A DNA stretch of 42,298 nt from Moorena sp. SIO3H5 (lineage in GTDB: Bacteria > Cyanobacteriota > Cyanobacteriia > Cyanobacteriales > Coleofasciculaceae). The position numbers and the translations under genes were made by a program. The notes under the pieces are model-generated. The model saw nothing but the letters and a program-made list of their open reading frames with translations. It ran no database searches and was not told the DNA's origin. The DNA lies in NCBI RefSeq assembly GCF_010692395.1, contig NZ_JAAHHS010000033.1, positions 1 through 42,298 on the forward strand, written 5' to 3'. Below, in pieces: positions 1 to 9,277 of this stretch (positions are counted from its first letter, which is position 1; the number at the start of each line of letters is the position of its first letter).

Positions 1-3000
1 AGCGTTCCATCCTTCCGTTCCACATAATTTTTTCCCAAAGCACCGGCTTCACCACCATTTAGGCCAAAAGGCTTCACCACTCGACGTCCAGATAGAATGC
101 CTGCAGTCATAGGTTCTAGGAAACGAATCTGGCGAATCACGCCATTACCCCCACAATGAACGCCCTTACCCCCACTATCGGGGCGAATCCCAAACCTTTC
201 CAACAGTACTGGAAATCGCCATTCCAAAACTTCTGGGTCAGTTAAGCGAGAATTCGTCATGTGAGTATGTACCGCATCTGTTCCATCAAAATCAACCCCT
301 GCCCCAGAGCCTCCACAAATGGTTTCATAGTATTGATAGCGCTTATTGCCAAAGGTAAAATTATTCATAGTACTCTGAGAAGCGGCCATCACTCCTAAGG
401 CACCATAGAGCGCATCGCTTATTGCTTGGGATGTTTCCACATTCCCCGCTACCACTGCTGCTGGATAACGAGGATTGAGCATAGAACCTTCGGGAATAAT
501 CACCTCCAAAGGCTTCAGACAACCGGCATTCAGGGGAATATCATCATCCACTAGGGTGCGGAAGACGTATAGCACTGCTGCTTTGCATACCGCTGACGGT
601 GCATTAAAATTACTATCTAACTGAGGCGAGGTACCCGTAAAATCAATCTTGGCACTACGGTTGTTCCGGTCAATAGTAATGGTGACCTGAATCTTAGCAC
701 CCCCATCTAACTGATAGCTGAAATTACCATCTGTCAGCACATCAATCACTCGGCGCACCGACTCCTCAGCATTATCTTGGACATAACCCATATAGGCTTG
801 CACTGTCTCTAATCCATAGTGCGCTACCATCTGCCGTAACTCTTGCACACCCTTCTCATTGGCAGCAATCTGTGCCTGTAAATCAGCTATATTCTGAGTC
901 AGATTCCGGACTGGGTATTGACCCCCTAACAGGAGTTGGGTGATTTCATTTTCTCGGAATTTACCATTCTCAACCAGTAGAAAATTGTCAATTAATACCC
1001 CTTCTTCCTTCACGCTGGTACTGTTAGGAGGCATCGAACCAGGAGTGATACCACCGATGTCAGCATGGTGTCCTCGGGAAGCTACAAAGAATAAAGGGGA
1101 GAGGGGAGAAGGTTCCTTTAGCCCTAGGGAAGAGTTGAGGAAAACTGGAGTAACAAGGGTGACATCTGGGAGATGAGTGCCACCGTTATAGGGATTGTTG
1201 AGAATATAGACATCCCCAGGTTTGAGACTATCACCATGGGCATCAATCAAGCTGCGGACACTTTCACTCATTGACCCCAAATGCACTGGAATATGAGGCG
1301 CATTGGCTACCAATTGCCCTTGTTGGTCAAAAATCGCACAGGAAAAGTCTAGCCGTTCCTTGATATTGACTGAATAACTGGTATTTTGGAGAGTCGTGCC
1401 CATTTGCTCTGCTATGGAACGGAATAGATTGTTAAAGATTTCCAGCATGACCGGGTCAGGATGGGGTGAAGCTTGAACAGTATTTGGTTGCAGCTGATCT
1501 ATAGTGCTATTAGTCAACATTTCCAGGTTGTCTTGCTGCTCTCCCAAACCAGATTTAACTAATATCAAATGATTCCGTTCACTCACCTCTGCCTTCCAAC
1601 CAGGCTCAATCACATTGGTTCCAGTTGCCTCAATAATTAAAGCCGGACCCAGCACCGAATCCCCTGGCTGCCAATCCTCTCGCCTAAACACAGGGGTATC
1701 CCACCACCGATTAGCGGTATACATTTGCACTGTGGCAACGGGAGCACACATTTCACCACTGTGACGAGACCGTATCGGTTCTGTTGGGATAGCCATCCGC
1801 TTTACTAACTCTACCGAAACCGCTTCGACCATCAAGGTTTTCCCTGGCACGATAAATCCATAGCGCTGTTGATGCAATCCCTCAAACTCTTCCGTGATCT
1901 GATCAATCCGACCAAACCCAACAACCAAAGCTGAATCGGTGCCCTCATAGCGCAAATGGACTCGGCGAATCACTTCAATCTCGTTACTATTCCGATCCTG
2001 GGCATGGTTGTGGTTCAACTCTTCTATTCCCTGAGCCACCAACTTGGCTAAAATTCCCTCTAACTCCAACCCCTCTAGTAACTCAGCTTCAACTGACTGT
2101 TCTTTCAATACCCTGATATCGGCTAAACCCATGCCATAAGCTGACAATACTCCAGCAAAGGGATGAATGAACACTCGCTTGATCCCTAAGGCTTCCGCAA
2201 TTAAACACCCATGCTGCCCACCAGCACCGCCAAAGCAACATAGGGTATACTCGGAAACGTCATAGCCCCGTTGTAGAGAAATCTGTTTAATGGCATTGGC
2301 CATCTTCTCGACTGCGATCGCTAAAAATCCTGCTGCTACTTCCTCTGGTTTGCGGTTATCCCCAATCTGCTCTACCAATCCTTCAAATCTCTGCCTTACC
2401 ACCTCAGCATCTAACGGCAAGTTACCATCCGCTCCAAACACCTTGGGAAAAAACCCTGGCTGCAACTTCCCTACCATCACATTGCAATCGGTCACCGTCA
2501 ACGGACCCCCCTTACCGTAGGAAGCAGGACCTGGATTTGCCCCAGCTGACTCTGGTCCTACCCGATAACGGGCACCATCAAACTGGACAATGGAGCCACC
2601 ACCGGCAGCTACTGTATTAATTGCCATCATTGGCGTGCGCAACCGTACCCCAGCAATCTCAGTTTCAAAGGTACGCTCGTATTCCCCGTTGTAATGGGCG
2701 ACATCTGTAGAGGTGCCACCCATGTCAAAGGTAATGATCTTCTCAAAACCAGCAATTCGACTAGTCTGTACTGCTCCGACAATACCGCCAGCAGGTCCTG
2801 ATAAAATACTATCCTTCCCTTGAAACTGTTGCGCGTCCGCCAGTCCTCCATTTGACTGCATGAACATCAATAGTCCAGAGGTTTTTCCCTGTAAGCCTTC
2901 AGGCCGGGTAGATTGAAGGTTATTTTCCAAAGCTTCATTAGTCAACCCGCCAAGCTGCAACTGTTGTTCTACCTGATCTACATAGCGACGCAGAATCGGT

Positions 3001-3659
3001 GATAAATAGGCATCAACCACTGTGGTATCCCCCCGACTGACTAACTTCATCAAAGGGGTCACTTGATGAGATACTGAAATTTGGGTAAAACCAATCTCTA
3101 ATGCTATGGTCGCTATCTGCTGTTCATGAGTGGGATAGCGATAGCCGTGCATCAACACAATGGCGCAGCTACGAATACCGTCATCATAAGCAGCTTGCAA
3201 GGATTGGCGGGTTTCAACCAGATTTATCGGGATTAGCTCTTCACCCTGGGCACTGTAGCGTTCTTCTATTTCAATCACCCGTTCATAGAGCATTTCAGGG
3301 AGCACAATTTCACGGGCAAAGATATTCGGGCGATTTTGATAACCAATGCGCAAGGCATCTTGGAAGCCCTTAGTAATTACTAGGACAGTGCGATCGCCCT
3401 TCCGTTCCAATAACGCATTGGTGGCTACTGTCGTTCCCATCTTGATCGCTTCAATGGCATCACTGGGTATCGGCTTACCAACAGGGATGTCTAAAATCTC
3501 TCTAATTCCCTGTACTCCAGCATCTTGGTACCGTTCAGGATTTTCCGACAGCAGCTTATGAATTATCAACTGCCCATCCGGGCGTTTGGCCACAATGTCC
3601 GTAAAGGTACCACCTCGATCAATCCAGAATTGCCAGCGTCCAGTGGAAGTAGTAGTCAT
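1..3659 (-). CDS. 5-oxoprolinase (hydantoinase A/B fusion), 3' end outside window
   Basis: My reading of the minus strand gives an uninterrupted frame of about 1219 codons from ATG at 3659, beginning MTTTSTGRWQFWIDRGGTFT and still open at the left edge. The N-terminal half is hydantoinase A-like: the phosphate-binding DRGGTFTD motif is near residue 14, with GPAGG and FDMGGTSTDV around residues 310-330. The C-terminal half is hydantoinase B-like: it contains GSMSESV, NNPYNGGTHLPDV and VASRGHHADIGG. Family knowledge: this fused cytosolic enzyme hydrolyses 5-oxo-L-proline to glutamate with ATP, recycling glutathione-derived oxoproline. Full-length members are about 1200-1290 residues, so only a short tail is missing. 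Just before VASRGHHAD there is a Ser/Pro/Leu-rich stretch (KEPSPLSPLF, about 1085-1125) that looks like an in-frame low-complexity insertion. The gene stands alone with no partner in view. Confidence 0.93.
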   Translation of the reverse strand, partial: MTTTSTGRWQFWIDRGGTFTDIVAKRPDGQLIIHKLLSENPERYQDAGVQGIREILDIPVGKPIPSDAIEAIKMGTTVATNALLERKGDRTVLVITKGFQDALRIGYQNRPNIFAREIVLPEMLYERVIEIEERYSAQGEELIPINLVETRQSLQAAYDDGIRSCAIVLMHGYRYPTHEQQIATIALEIGFTQISVSHQVTPLMKLVSRGDTTVVDAYLSPILRRYVDQVEQQLQLGGLTNEALENNLQSTRPEGLQGKTSGLLMFMQSNGGLADAQQFQGKDSILSGPAGGIVGAVQTSRIAGFEKIITFDMGGTSTDVAHYNGEYERTFETEIAGVRLRTPMMAINTVAAGGGSIVQFDGARYRVGPESAGANPGPASYGKGGPLTVTDCNVMVGKLQPGFFPKVFGADGNLPLDAEVVRQRFEGLVEQIGDNRKPEEVAAGFLAIAVEKMANAIKQISLQRGYDVSEYTLCCFGGAGGQHGCLIAEALGIKRVFIHPFAGVLSAYGMGLADIRVLKEQSVEAELLEGLELEGILAKLVAQGIEELNHNHAQDRNSNEIEVIRRVHLRYEGTDSALVVGFGRIDQITEEFEGLHQQRYGFIVPGKTLMVEAVSVELVKRMAIPTEPIRSRHSGEMCAPVATVQMYTANRWWDTPVFRREDWQPGDSVLGPALIIEATGTNVIEPGWKAEVSERNHLILVKSGLGEQQDNLEMLTNSTIDQLQPNTVQASPHPDPVMLEIFNNLFRSIAEQMGTTLQNTSYSVNIKERLDFSCAIFDQQGQLVANAPHIPVHLGSMSESVRSLIDAHGDSLKPGDVYILNNPYNGGTHLPDVTLVTPVFLNSSLGLKEPSPLSPLFFVASRGHHADIGGITPGSMPPNSTSVKEEGVLIDNFLLVENGKFRENEITQLLLGGQYPVRNLTQNIADLQAQIAANEKGVQELRQMVAHYGLETVQAYMGYVQDNAEESVRRVIDVLTDGNFSYQLDGGAKIQVTITIDRNNRSAKIDFTGTSPQLDSNFNAPSAVCKAAVLYVFRTLVDDDIPLNAGCLKPLEVIIPEGSMLNPRYPAAVVAGNVETSQAISDALYGALGVMAASQSTMNNFTFGNKRYQYYETICGGSGAGVDFDGTDAVHTHMTNSRLTDPEVLEWRFPVLLERFGIRPDSGGKGVHCGGNGVIRQIRFLEPMTAGILSGRRVVKPFGLNGGEAGALGKNYVERKDGT

Positions 3660-4090
3660 ATTTGCCCGATTTGTAATAAAACACTAAAAAGATGGGGAAG
3701 ATGGCGGAGAATTGTCCAATAGTTTCCTTTCTCCATCAGCAACGTCCCAGCAAACTATATTTTCCCTTAAGACAGAGTGACTTAGCATTCCAGGGCCACC
3801 AAGCTGAGGTCTGACCCGATCGCGGTGTGGTCATTCAATGGGAGCCAGGAATTATTTCTGAGATTCAGCAAACATAGCCCAAGTTGACTCTAATTTATAC
3901 TAAAATTAGTTATCCTATGGCAATCCCAAACCTTTACTATTAGTGGTCATGTCTGTTTAATTTTGGTAAATTATAGATACTATTATTGGTATAATTATCA
4001 AAAATAGATGCATCACTATGTCCTATTTACTGTTTCCATCAATCTTCTGTGCAAATCTAATTTTAACACGCGATTGCCATCAAATTTATT
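3660..4090. other. Divergent intergenic region, no gene seen
   Basis: This spacer separates the divergent 5-oxoprolinase and DUF433 genes. It becomes very AT-rich after 3890. A TATAAT hexamer at 3990-3995 could be a -10 element for the DUF433 gene, but no convincing -35 precedes it. No convincing ORF or hairpin was found. Confidence 0.4.
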
Positions 4091-4423
4091 ATGCAACTAG
4101 AAGACTATTTTAACTTTATGGCTCCTGATGACATTCGCATTAAAGGTCATCGAATTGGCATTGAAACCGTATTGTACGAGTATTTATTTAAAGAGCGTAC
4201 TGCTGAAGAAATTGCGAAAATATACTCAACTCTAACCTTAGAAGAGGTCTACGCTACAATTCTATATTATCTACAGAACAAAGACACAGTCAGTCAATAC
4301 ATTGCTGACTGGCTAGAGTGGGGACATCAACAGCGTAAAGCTCAAGCCTTGAATCCTCATCCTGCAGTAGCTCGACTCCGGAAAATCAAAGCAGAAAAAC
4401 AAGCCCAGTTGAAAGCTAATTGA
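4091..4423 (+). CDS. DUF433 domain protein (antitoxin-like)
   Basis: The protein is 110 residues. Its sequence fits the DUF433 family, small winged-helix-like proteins common in cyanobacteria: an early IRIKGHRIGIETVL segment (about 16-30) followed by RTAEEIAKIYSTLTLEEVYA (about 37-57). DUF433 proteins often lie upstream of a PIN-like DUF5615 toxin and are assumed to be antitoxins. Here no such partner follows; the next 60 bases lead into a MITE. The C-terminus is basic and helical (RLRKIKAEKQAQLKAN). Function is inferred from the family only. It could be an orphan antitoxin, or a regulator that never had a partner. Confidence 0.75.
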   Translation: MQLEDYFNFMAPDDIRIKGHRIGIETVLYEYLFKERTAEEIAKIYSTLTLEEVYATILYYLQNKDTVSQYIADWLEWGHQQRKAQALNPHPAVARLRKIKAEKQAQLKAN

Positions 4424-4480
4424 AAAGTTAATTATAATTGCACAATGCTATTATGATCAGAAATATCAAGACCAAATTAT

Positions 4481-4660
4481 GTAAGCATTCAGCGATCAGC
4501 GGTCAGTGGTCAGTAGTCAGCGGTCAGCTTATTTTATTCAAAAGCACATCAAGTAGCGTGTGTATAGCGCATAAACTGATGACTAATAGCTGTTCGCGTA
4601 GCGTGCGCGTAGCGCATTAGCTGATAACTGATAGCTGAATGCTGATAGCTGAATGCTTAC
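4481..4660. mobile_element. 180-bp MITE with 13-bp TIRs and 8-bp TSD
   Basis: The ends are a perfect 13-bp inverted repeat, GTAAGCATTCAGC at 4481-4493 and GCTGAATGCTTAC at 4648-4660. The direct repeat CAAATTAT flanks it exactly, at 4473-4480 and 4661-4668, as expected for a target-site duplication. The interior is noncoding and made of GATCAGCGGTCAGTGGTC-like and GTAGCGTGCGCGTAGCGC-like repeats. The same GCTGAATGCTTAC end recurs near 17733 and 23633, so this is a dispersed family. No transposase is encoded. Confidence 0.8.
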
Positions 4661-4785
4661 CAAATTATTCACCTGCTGATGACTTGAATTAATTAATTAT
4701 TATAACTAGAAGTCTCAACAATACATTGCTCTTCGTTTGTATTATAATCCTCCTCATCAAGCCTAAGACTGAGAAGACTAGACTC

Positions 4786-7287
4786 GTGAAAGCAAAAGCC
4801 AAACCCAAGAAACTACTAGGTTTTTTATATACTTGCTTATTCCTTGGTTTAGGGATACTCCCCACAGTAGTCAAACCAACACCAGCCCTTAGTGCAGAAT
4901 ACATTTACTTTAACTATGGTCCGTTAAAATTGTCCCTTTCCCGGGAATCCCTGGAAATTTTCGCCAATGAGGGCAGAATCACTAAGGAATTTGAGTTCTA
5001 CGCCCAAATGCTGAACCCAGAAGCCTTGGAACAGTTGCGGATGCTACTCCAAAAGCGGATTAAAATCAGTCCTGTGGCCATCTCCCGCTTAGGTAAATCC
5101 CCCATGGGAGAAGCATTTCTGGAAGGTTTGGGAAAGATGATCAAAACCCACCCTGGTCGCAATGGTTTACATAGTCTTAGGGGGGCGCTGGTTTTGGCAG
5201 CAGCTGACTCGGAAGGTCTAACTCTAATGAATATAGTGCGCCAGTTTCCTACCGAGGGGATGTTGATTGATACTGACTATATCTTCGATGTCCGAAAAGA
5301 GCTAGCTACTCTATTTCGATATCGAGATGCAGCCGTGAATGCGATCGCAAACCAAGCCACCCGAGAAGCCGCTGCCGAGAATACCATTGATGTCTCCCAG
5401 TTAACAGACTTACAACAACCAGGTCCTTATAACTTCACAGAGCAAATCATCACCCTTTCCGGTCGCCGCCGTCAATCCCCTCTAGGGTTATCCGGAGAAA
5501 CCAAGTTTGAGGTTGCTCTGTACTTACCCCAAAGCAATCCCAAACCAGCCCCCTTAGTAGTCATGTCCCATGGCTTTGCCTCAGATCGCAACCATTTCAC
5601 CTATTTAGCAGAACACTTAGCATCCCATGGCATTGCTGTAGCGGTGCCTGAACACGTCGGGAGTAATGTTGAATATTCTCAAGCTGTACTACAGGGACTA
5701 GCCAATGGAATCAATCCAGTAGAGTTTATTGAACGACCCTTAGATATTAGATATGTGCTCGATGAGCTGGAAGACCTATCTAAATCTGACCCTAATTTTG
5801 CTAATCAGCTGAATCTGGAACAGGTAGGTGTGATTGGTCATTCCTTCGGGGGTTACACAGCGTTAGCCGTAGCAGGTGCAGAAATTAATGATTTAAGACT
5901 GCGCCAAGTGTGTCCTGATCAAGACCCAACCTTCAATCTCTCTGTACTGCTCCAATGCCTTGCCAATCGCTTACCCCCGTTTAATTATGACTTGCAGGAT
6001 CCACGGGTCAAAGCAGTAATCGCTGTTAATCCTATTACCAGCACAGCCCTTGGTCCAGCTAGCTTGGGTAAAATTCAAGTGCCAGTCATGATTATGGCAG
6101 GTAGCCACGACATAGTAGCACCAACTGTCCCAGAACAGATTCACCCCTTCATCTGGCTCAATACCCCAGAAAAATATCTGGCAATGATTGTTGATGGCAA
6201 CCACTTCTCCACTAGTGGTGCATCGGACGACGATTTTGCCCTGTTTCCTAGAGAATTACTTGGTTCCAATCCTCAGGTCGGACTTTCTTACCTAAAAGCC
6301 TTAAGCTTAGCTTTTGTTAATACTCATATTCGGGATTTGCCAAACTATCGACCTTACCTCAGTGTTAGCTATGCCAAAGTCCTCTCTGAGAATTCCCTAG
6401 ATCTACATTTAGTCAAATCTTTAACTCCAGAACAACTAGAGGAATCCTTTGGCAGTCAACCTCCCCAAAGTATCATACCACAACTTGCCATTGAGCCAAT
6501 ACGGAAGCCTTCAGAAACAGTTTTAGACCAAATTAAACGCACTGGAACCATAAAAGTTGGTATTAGAAAAGATGCTGCTCCTTTCGGATACATTGATGCC
6601 AACGGAGAATGGAAAGGGTATTGCTTTGACCTACTCAATTCCTTAAAAGACAAAGTTGCCCAACAACTCAATAAACCCATAGAACTAGACGTTGTTGCCA
6701 TTCAATCAACCTTGGAAAATCGCTTTGCTATTGTCCGAGATGAAACTGTAAATTTGGAGTGTGGCCCTAATACTATTAGAAGTGATATTGAAGGGATAAA
6801 ATTCTCGACACCATTTTTTATTACTGGCACACACTTTTTAGTGGATTCTCAACAACCGAGAGTCTTCAATCGTTACCAAAGCCTTGACAGTTTAAAAATT
6901 GGAGTGCTTCCCAGTAGCCTCACAGAAAAATTTATTGAGCAAACCTATCCTAATGCTCAGAAAATAGTTTTTCCTGGAGACATAGGTAGGTCTCAAGGAG
7001 TCAAAGCATTAGTCAATAGCGATATTGATGCCTTTGCAAGCGATGGTATTTTATTAATTGGAGAAGTCACCAGACAAGGACTCTCCCCATCCCAGTACAC
7101 CTTATCTCCAGATCAGCCACTGACCTGTGATTTCTATGGCATGATTCTCCCTAAGAGTGACCCGCAATGGCAACGTATTGTCAACTCCTTTATTGAAGGC
7201 GAAAAAGCTAAAGAAATATGGGGGGGATGGTTTACAAATTTGTTTCCCTATGTCTTATTAAATCTAGAGTATTGTATTGATAAGTAA
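4786..7287 (+). CDS. Secreted alpha/beta hydrolase (DUF1400) fused to SBP_bac_3 solute-binding domain
   Basis: I chose GTG at 4786 (833 aa). It gives a normal signal peptide (KAKAKPKK, then LLGFLYTCLFLGLGILP, cleavage near ALSA) and has GAGAAG nine bases upstream. An in-frame TTG at 4726 would add 20 residues. After the signal, about 40-165 resembles DUF1400 of cyanobacterial hydrolases (YFNYGPLKLSLS). About 180-490 is an alpha/beta hydrolase with GHSFGG nucleophile Ser353, probable acid Asp442 (GSHDIV) and His473 (DGNHFS). About 585-833 is a family 3 solute-binding domain (GTIKVGIRKDAAPFGY, then IEGIKFSTPFFITGTHFLV), as in polar amino-acid ABC transporters. Such hydrolases normally end after the catalytic domain, so the added binding domain is unusual. 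It likely acts in the periplasm; the substrate is unknown. No permease or ATPase adjoins it. Confidence 0.85.
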   Translation: MKAKAKPKKLLGFLYTCLFLGLGILPTVVKPTPALSAEYIYFNYGPLKLSLSRESLEIFANEGRITKEFEFYAQMLNPEALEQLRMLLQKRIKISPVAISRLGKSPMGEAFLEGLGKMIKTHPGRNGLHSLRGALVLAAADSEGLTLMNIVRQFPTEGMLIDTDYIFDVRKELATLFRYRDAAVNAIANQATREAAAENTIDVSQLTDLQQPGPYNFTEQIITLSGRRRQSPLGLSGETKFEVALYLPQSNPKPAPLVVMSHGFASDRNHFTYLAEHLASHGIAVAVPEHVGSNVEYSQAVLQGLANGINPVEFIERPLDIRYVLDELEDLSKSDPNFANQLNLEQVGVIGHSFGGYTALAVAGAEINDLRLRQVCPDQDPTFNLSVLLQCLANRLPPFNYDLQDPRVKAVIAVNPITSTALGPASLGKIQVPVMIMAGSHDIVAPTVPEQIHPFIWLNTPEKYLAMIVDGNHFSTSGASDDDFALFPRELLGSNPQVGLSYLKALSLAFVNTHIRDLPNYRPYLSVSYAKVLSENSLDLHLVKSLTPEQLEESFGSQPPQSIIPQLAIEPIRKPSETVLDQIKRTGTIKVGIRKDAAPFGYIDANGEWKGYCFDLLNSLKDKVAQQLNKPIELDVVAIQSTLENRFAIVRDETVNLECGPNTIRSDIEGIKFSTPFFITGTHFLVDSQQPRVFNRYQSLDSLKIGVLPSSLTEKFIEQTYPNAQKIVFPGDIGRSQGVKALVNSDIDAFASDGILLIGEVTRQGLSPSQYTLSPDQPLTCDFYGMILPKSDPQWQRIVNSFIEGEKAKEIWGGWFTNLFPYVLLNLEYCIDK

Positions 7288-7312
7288 AATGTAATTTAGT
7301 CTAGGATATCCA

Positions 7313-8179
7313 TCATTCTTTTTTAGCGGTCACCATAAAGGAACGTCGCCTTCCAGGTACTGAACGGGGTGCGATTTGGACAGAGTAACGTCCATAATTT
7401 GCTCTTATTTCTCCAGGTTGGATAACTGACGCATTCCACCCATAATTAGCAAATAATTCTTCTGGTTCGTCGGTGCCAAAACGCCAATTTTTACTAATTA
7501 ATCCCTTCTGAGTTTTGGAGCCTATTTGCCACGACTTTACACTTATTAAATCTGCACCCAAATAACTACCTTTGATACTGATATCAGAAATTGTTCGCAG
7601 TAATGTATCTATCTCTTTTTTATCCAGATACATCAATAAACCTTCCATCAACCAAACTGTCGGTTGATTAGATTTATATCCATGATTTTTTAATAAATGC
7701 ACCCAAGGTTTTTGCAAATCTGTGGCGATGGACTGGCGATGACATTTAGATGGAATATCCTTAAGAATTGCTTCTTTGCGAGACATGATTTCTGGTAAAT
7801 CAATCTCGTATATAGATATTTCAGGTGGTAAGGGTAGGCGATATGCCCTAGTATCGTACCCCACCCCTAAAATTACAATTTGACGTACCTCTGGTATTAC
7901 AGATATCAGAAAATCATCAAAAAATTTAGTTCGCACTGCCACAAACTGGATGCGAAGGGTATTTGATTTCGGGTCTTTACCGTCTTGTTTTTCCCAATAA
8001 TCCATCAAAGACTGTATTTGCTTAGACCCAACTAACTGAGCAGCAAAAGGATCGTCAAAAAGTCGGTCTGCCCTTTTCGATTCAATAGCACGTTTCGCCG
8101 CCATTACTACTGCGGTACGACAGACATCATTTTTGATTTCTGGTATTTTTTCGGCTTTTGCTGCCAGTTCGTTTTCCAT
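7313..8179 (-). CDS. Class I SAM-dependent methyltransferase, LCMT/TcmP type
   Basis: The protein is 288 residues, the usual length for the leucine carboxyl methyltransferase-like (PF04072) family that includes polyketide O-methyltransferases. The N-terminal helix region is RTAVVMAAKRAIES. It is followed by LFDDPFAAQLV, then RTKFFDDFL, the SAM-binding motif I VILGVGYDTRAYRL (about 124-138), an acidic EIDLPE (about 148-153), and WLMEGLLMYL (about 198-208). The family transfers a methyl group from SAM to an acid or hydroxyl. The substrate here cannot be told, and no biosynthetic cluster adjoins it. It starts 29 bp after the pentapeptide-repeat gene on the same strand, so the two are probably co-transcribed. 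Its 3' end faces the hydrolase-SBP gene across only 25 bp. Confidence 0.87.
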   Translation of the reverse strand: MENELAAKAEKIPEIKNDVCRTAVVMAAKRAIESKRADRLFDDPFAAQLVGSKQIQSLMDYWEKQDGKDPKSNTLRIQFVAVRTKFFDDFLISVIPEVRQIVILGVGYDTRAYRLPLPPEISIYEIDLPEIMSRKEAILKDIPSKCHRQSIATDLQKPWVHLLKNHGYKSNQPTVWLMEGLLMYLDKKEIDTLLRTISDISIKGSYLGADLISVKSWQIGSKTQKGLISKNWRFGTDEPEELFANYGWNASVIQPGEIRANYGRYSVQIAPRSVPGRRRSFMVTAKKE

Positions 8180-8208
8180 AATTTACAATTTACTGCTTGA
8201 TCATGACA

Positions 8209-8946
8209 TTAAGGACAACCTTGCTGAGATACTTTACCATCAGGCATAGTGGCATTACACAAATTAGCCCCAGTCAAATTAGCCCCAGTTAAATTAGCCC
8301 CCGTTAAATTAGCACCGATTAAGTTAGCTTCCGTTAAATTAGCCCCACTTAGATTAGCATTTTGTAAGTCAGCATAGCTTAATTTGGTTCTATACAGATA
8401 GGTATTACTTAAATCAGAGCTAGCCAGGCTCGCACCGGTTAAATCCCCCAAACTTAATGTGGCTCCTTTTAAATTAGCCTCATATAAGAGAACCACAGGA
8501 GCAAAAACCTTATCTAATTTAGCATTTTCTAATGTAGCCGATGTTAAGTCAGCATCAAATAAACGAGCAGCTACTAAATTAGCATTTGTCAGGATGGCTC
8601 TTTCTAAATTAGCGAGAGTTAAATCTGCTCCCTGGAGATTCGCATTGGTCAGATCAGAACTGACTTCTTCGGTCGCCCGTCGTTGGTAAGATTGAAGTTT
8701 AGGGTTGAGTAAAATACTATTGAGATAAGCCCCTGATAAATTAGCCCCTCTTAAATTAATACTTCTCCAATTACAGTTACTAAAATTCCCAAAGCTCAAA
8801 TCACGACCACTTAAATCATCGCCTAGATCGCAATTAGCAAAAGTGTTGGATTGGGCTTGAGCTGGCAACCCTAGATAACTGAGACATAAGAGAGAAGAAA
8901 CTAGAGTTGAAGACACTAGAGTTATCGTTTTAAGCACCATAGTCAT
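8209..8946 (-). CDS. Exported pentapeptide-repeat protein
   Basis: The protein is 245 residues, or 243 if the second ATG at 8940 is used. It starts with a signal peptide (KTITLVSSTLVSSLLCLSYLGLPAQAQ). From about residue 45 to 232 it consists largely of A(D/N)LXX pentapeptides such as ANLSG, ADLTL and ANLTG, with five consecutive near-identical units near the C-terminus. Such repeats fold as a right-handed quadrilateral beta-helix. A possible disulfide (Cys229 and Cys244) closes the C-terminus. The role is unknown; an exported location is inferred from the signal peptide. It is probably the promoter-proximal gene of a pair with the methyltransferase. Confidence 0.88.
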   Translation of the reverse strand: MTMVLKTITLVSSTLVSSLLCLSYLGLPAQAQSNTFANCDLGDDLSGRDLSFGNFSNCNWRSINLRGANLSGAYLNSILLNPKLQSYQRRATEEVSSDLTNANLQGADLTLANLERAILTNANLVAARLFDADLTSATLENAKLDKVFAPVVLLYEANLKGATLSLGDLTGASLASSDLSNTYLYRTKLSYADLQNANLSGANLTEANLIGANLTGANLTGANLTGANLCNATMPDGKVSQQGCP

Positions 8947-9277
8947 ATTGAGTAGTTAGGATTGAATCTTGAGAACATCAATTAATACAGAGTCAAATCT
9001 ATAGCCATCCCTGTCGGAGTTGTGATAGTAGTCAGTTGGAGTAACGGATGGTTAACGGATGTAACCAATGGAAGTATGGAAACATCTAGAAGTCTCGCAA
9101 GATGGCGAAGAGGTTACCCAGAGTAACACGGATTTTTCTGAGGTTTGACTTCGGATTGATATAATAGTATACAGTAATTTCGATGTGAGAGTAGGATTGA
9201 TCGGAAAGTCGAACCAGGGAATAGGGCAAAAGTAGAGTTTTTTAGCTAAGCTGTACACTCGTCAACAGTAATTGACC
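8947..9277. other. Divergent intergenic region, no gene seen
   Basis: This spacer lies between the divergent pentapeptide and nuclease genes. A 68-codon minus-strand frame inside it has no recognisable features and I do not call it. An AT-rich segment near 9158-9176 (GATATAATAGTATAC) could be a promoter, but no full element is convincing. Confidence 0.35.

Noticed and set aside
940..1176. Plus-strand 78-codon frame inside the 5-oxoprolinase gene
   Set aside because: It is antisense to a continuous, strongly conserved coding frame and contains the low-complexity insertion; it has no features of its own.
4438..4620. 60-codon plus-strand frame after the DUF433 gene
   Set aside because: It lies almost wholly within the 180-bp MITE and reads its repeats.
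7313..8946. Natural-product biosynthesis cluster suggested by the LCMT methyltransferase
   Set aside because: No polyketide, peptide or other tailoring genes adjoin it. The neighbours are a pentapeptide-repeat protein and a hydrolase, so a cluster cannot be supported.
9052..9258. 68-codon minus-strand frame between the pentapeptide and nuclease genes
   Set aside because: No recognisable domain, no ribosome site, and atypical composition; it overlaps the likely promoter region of both genes.
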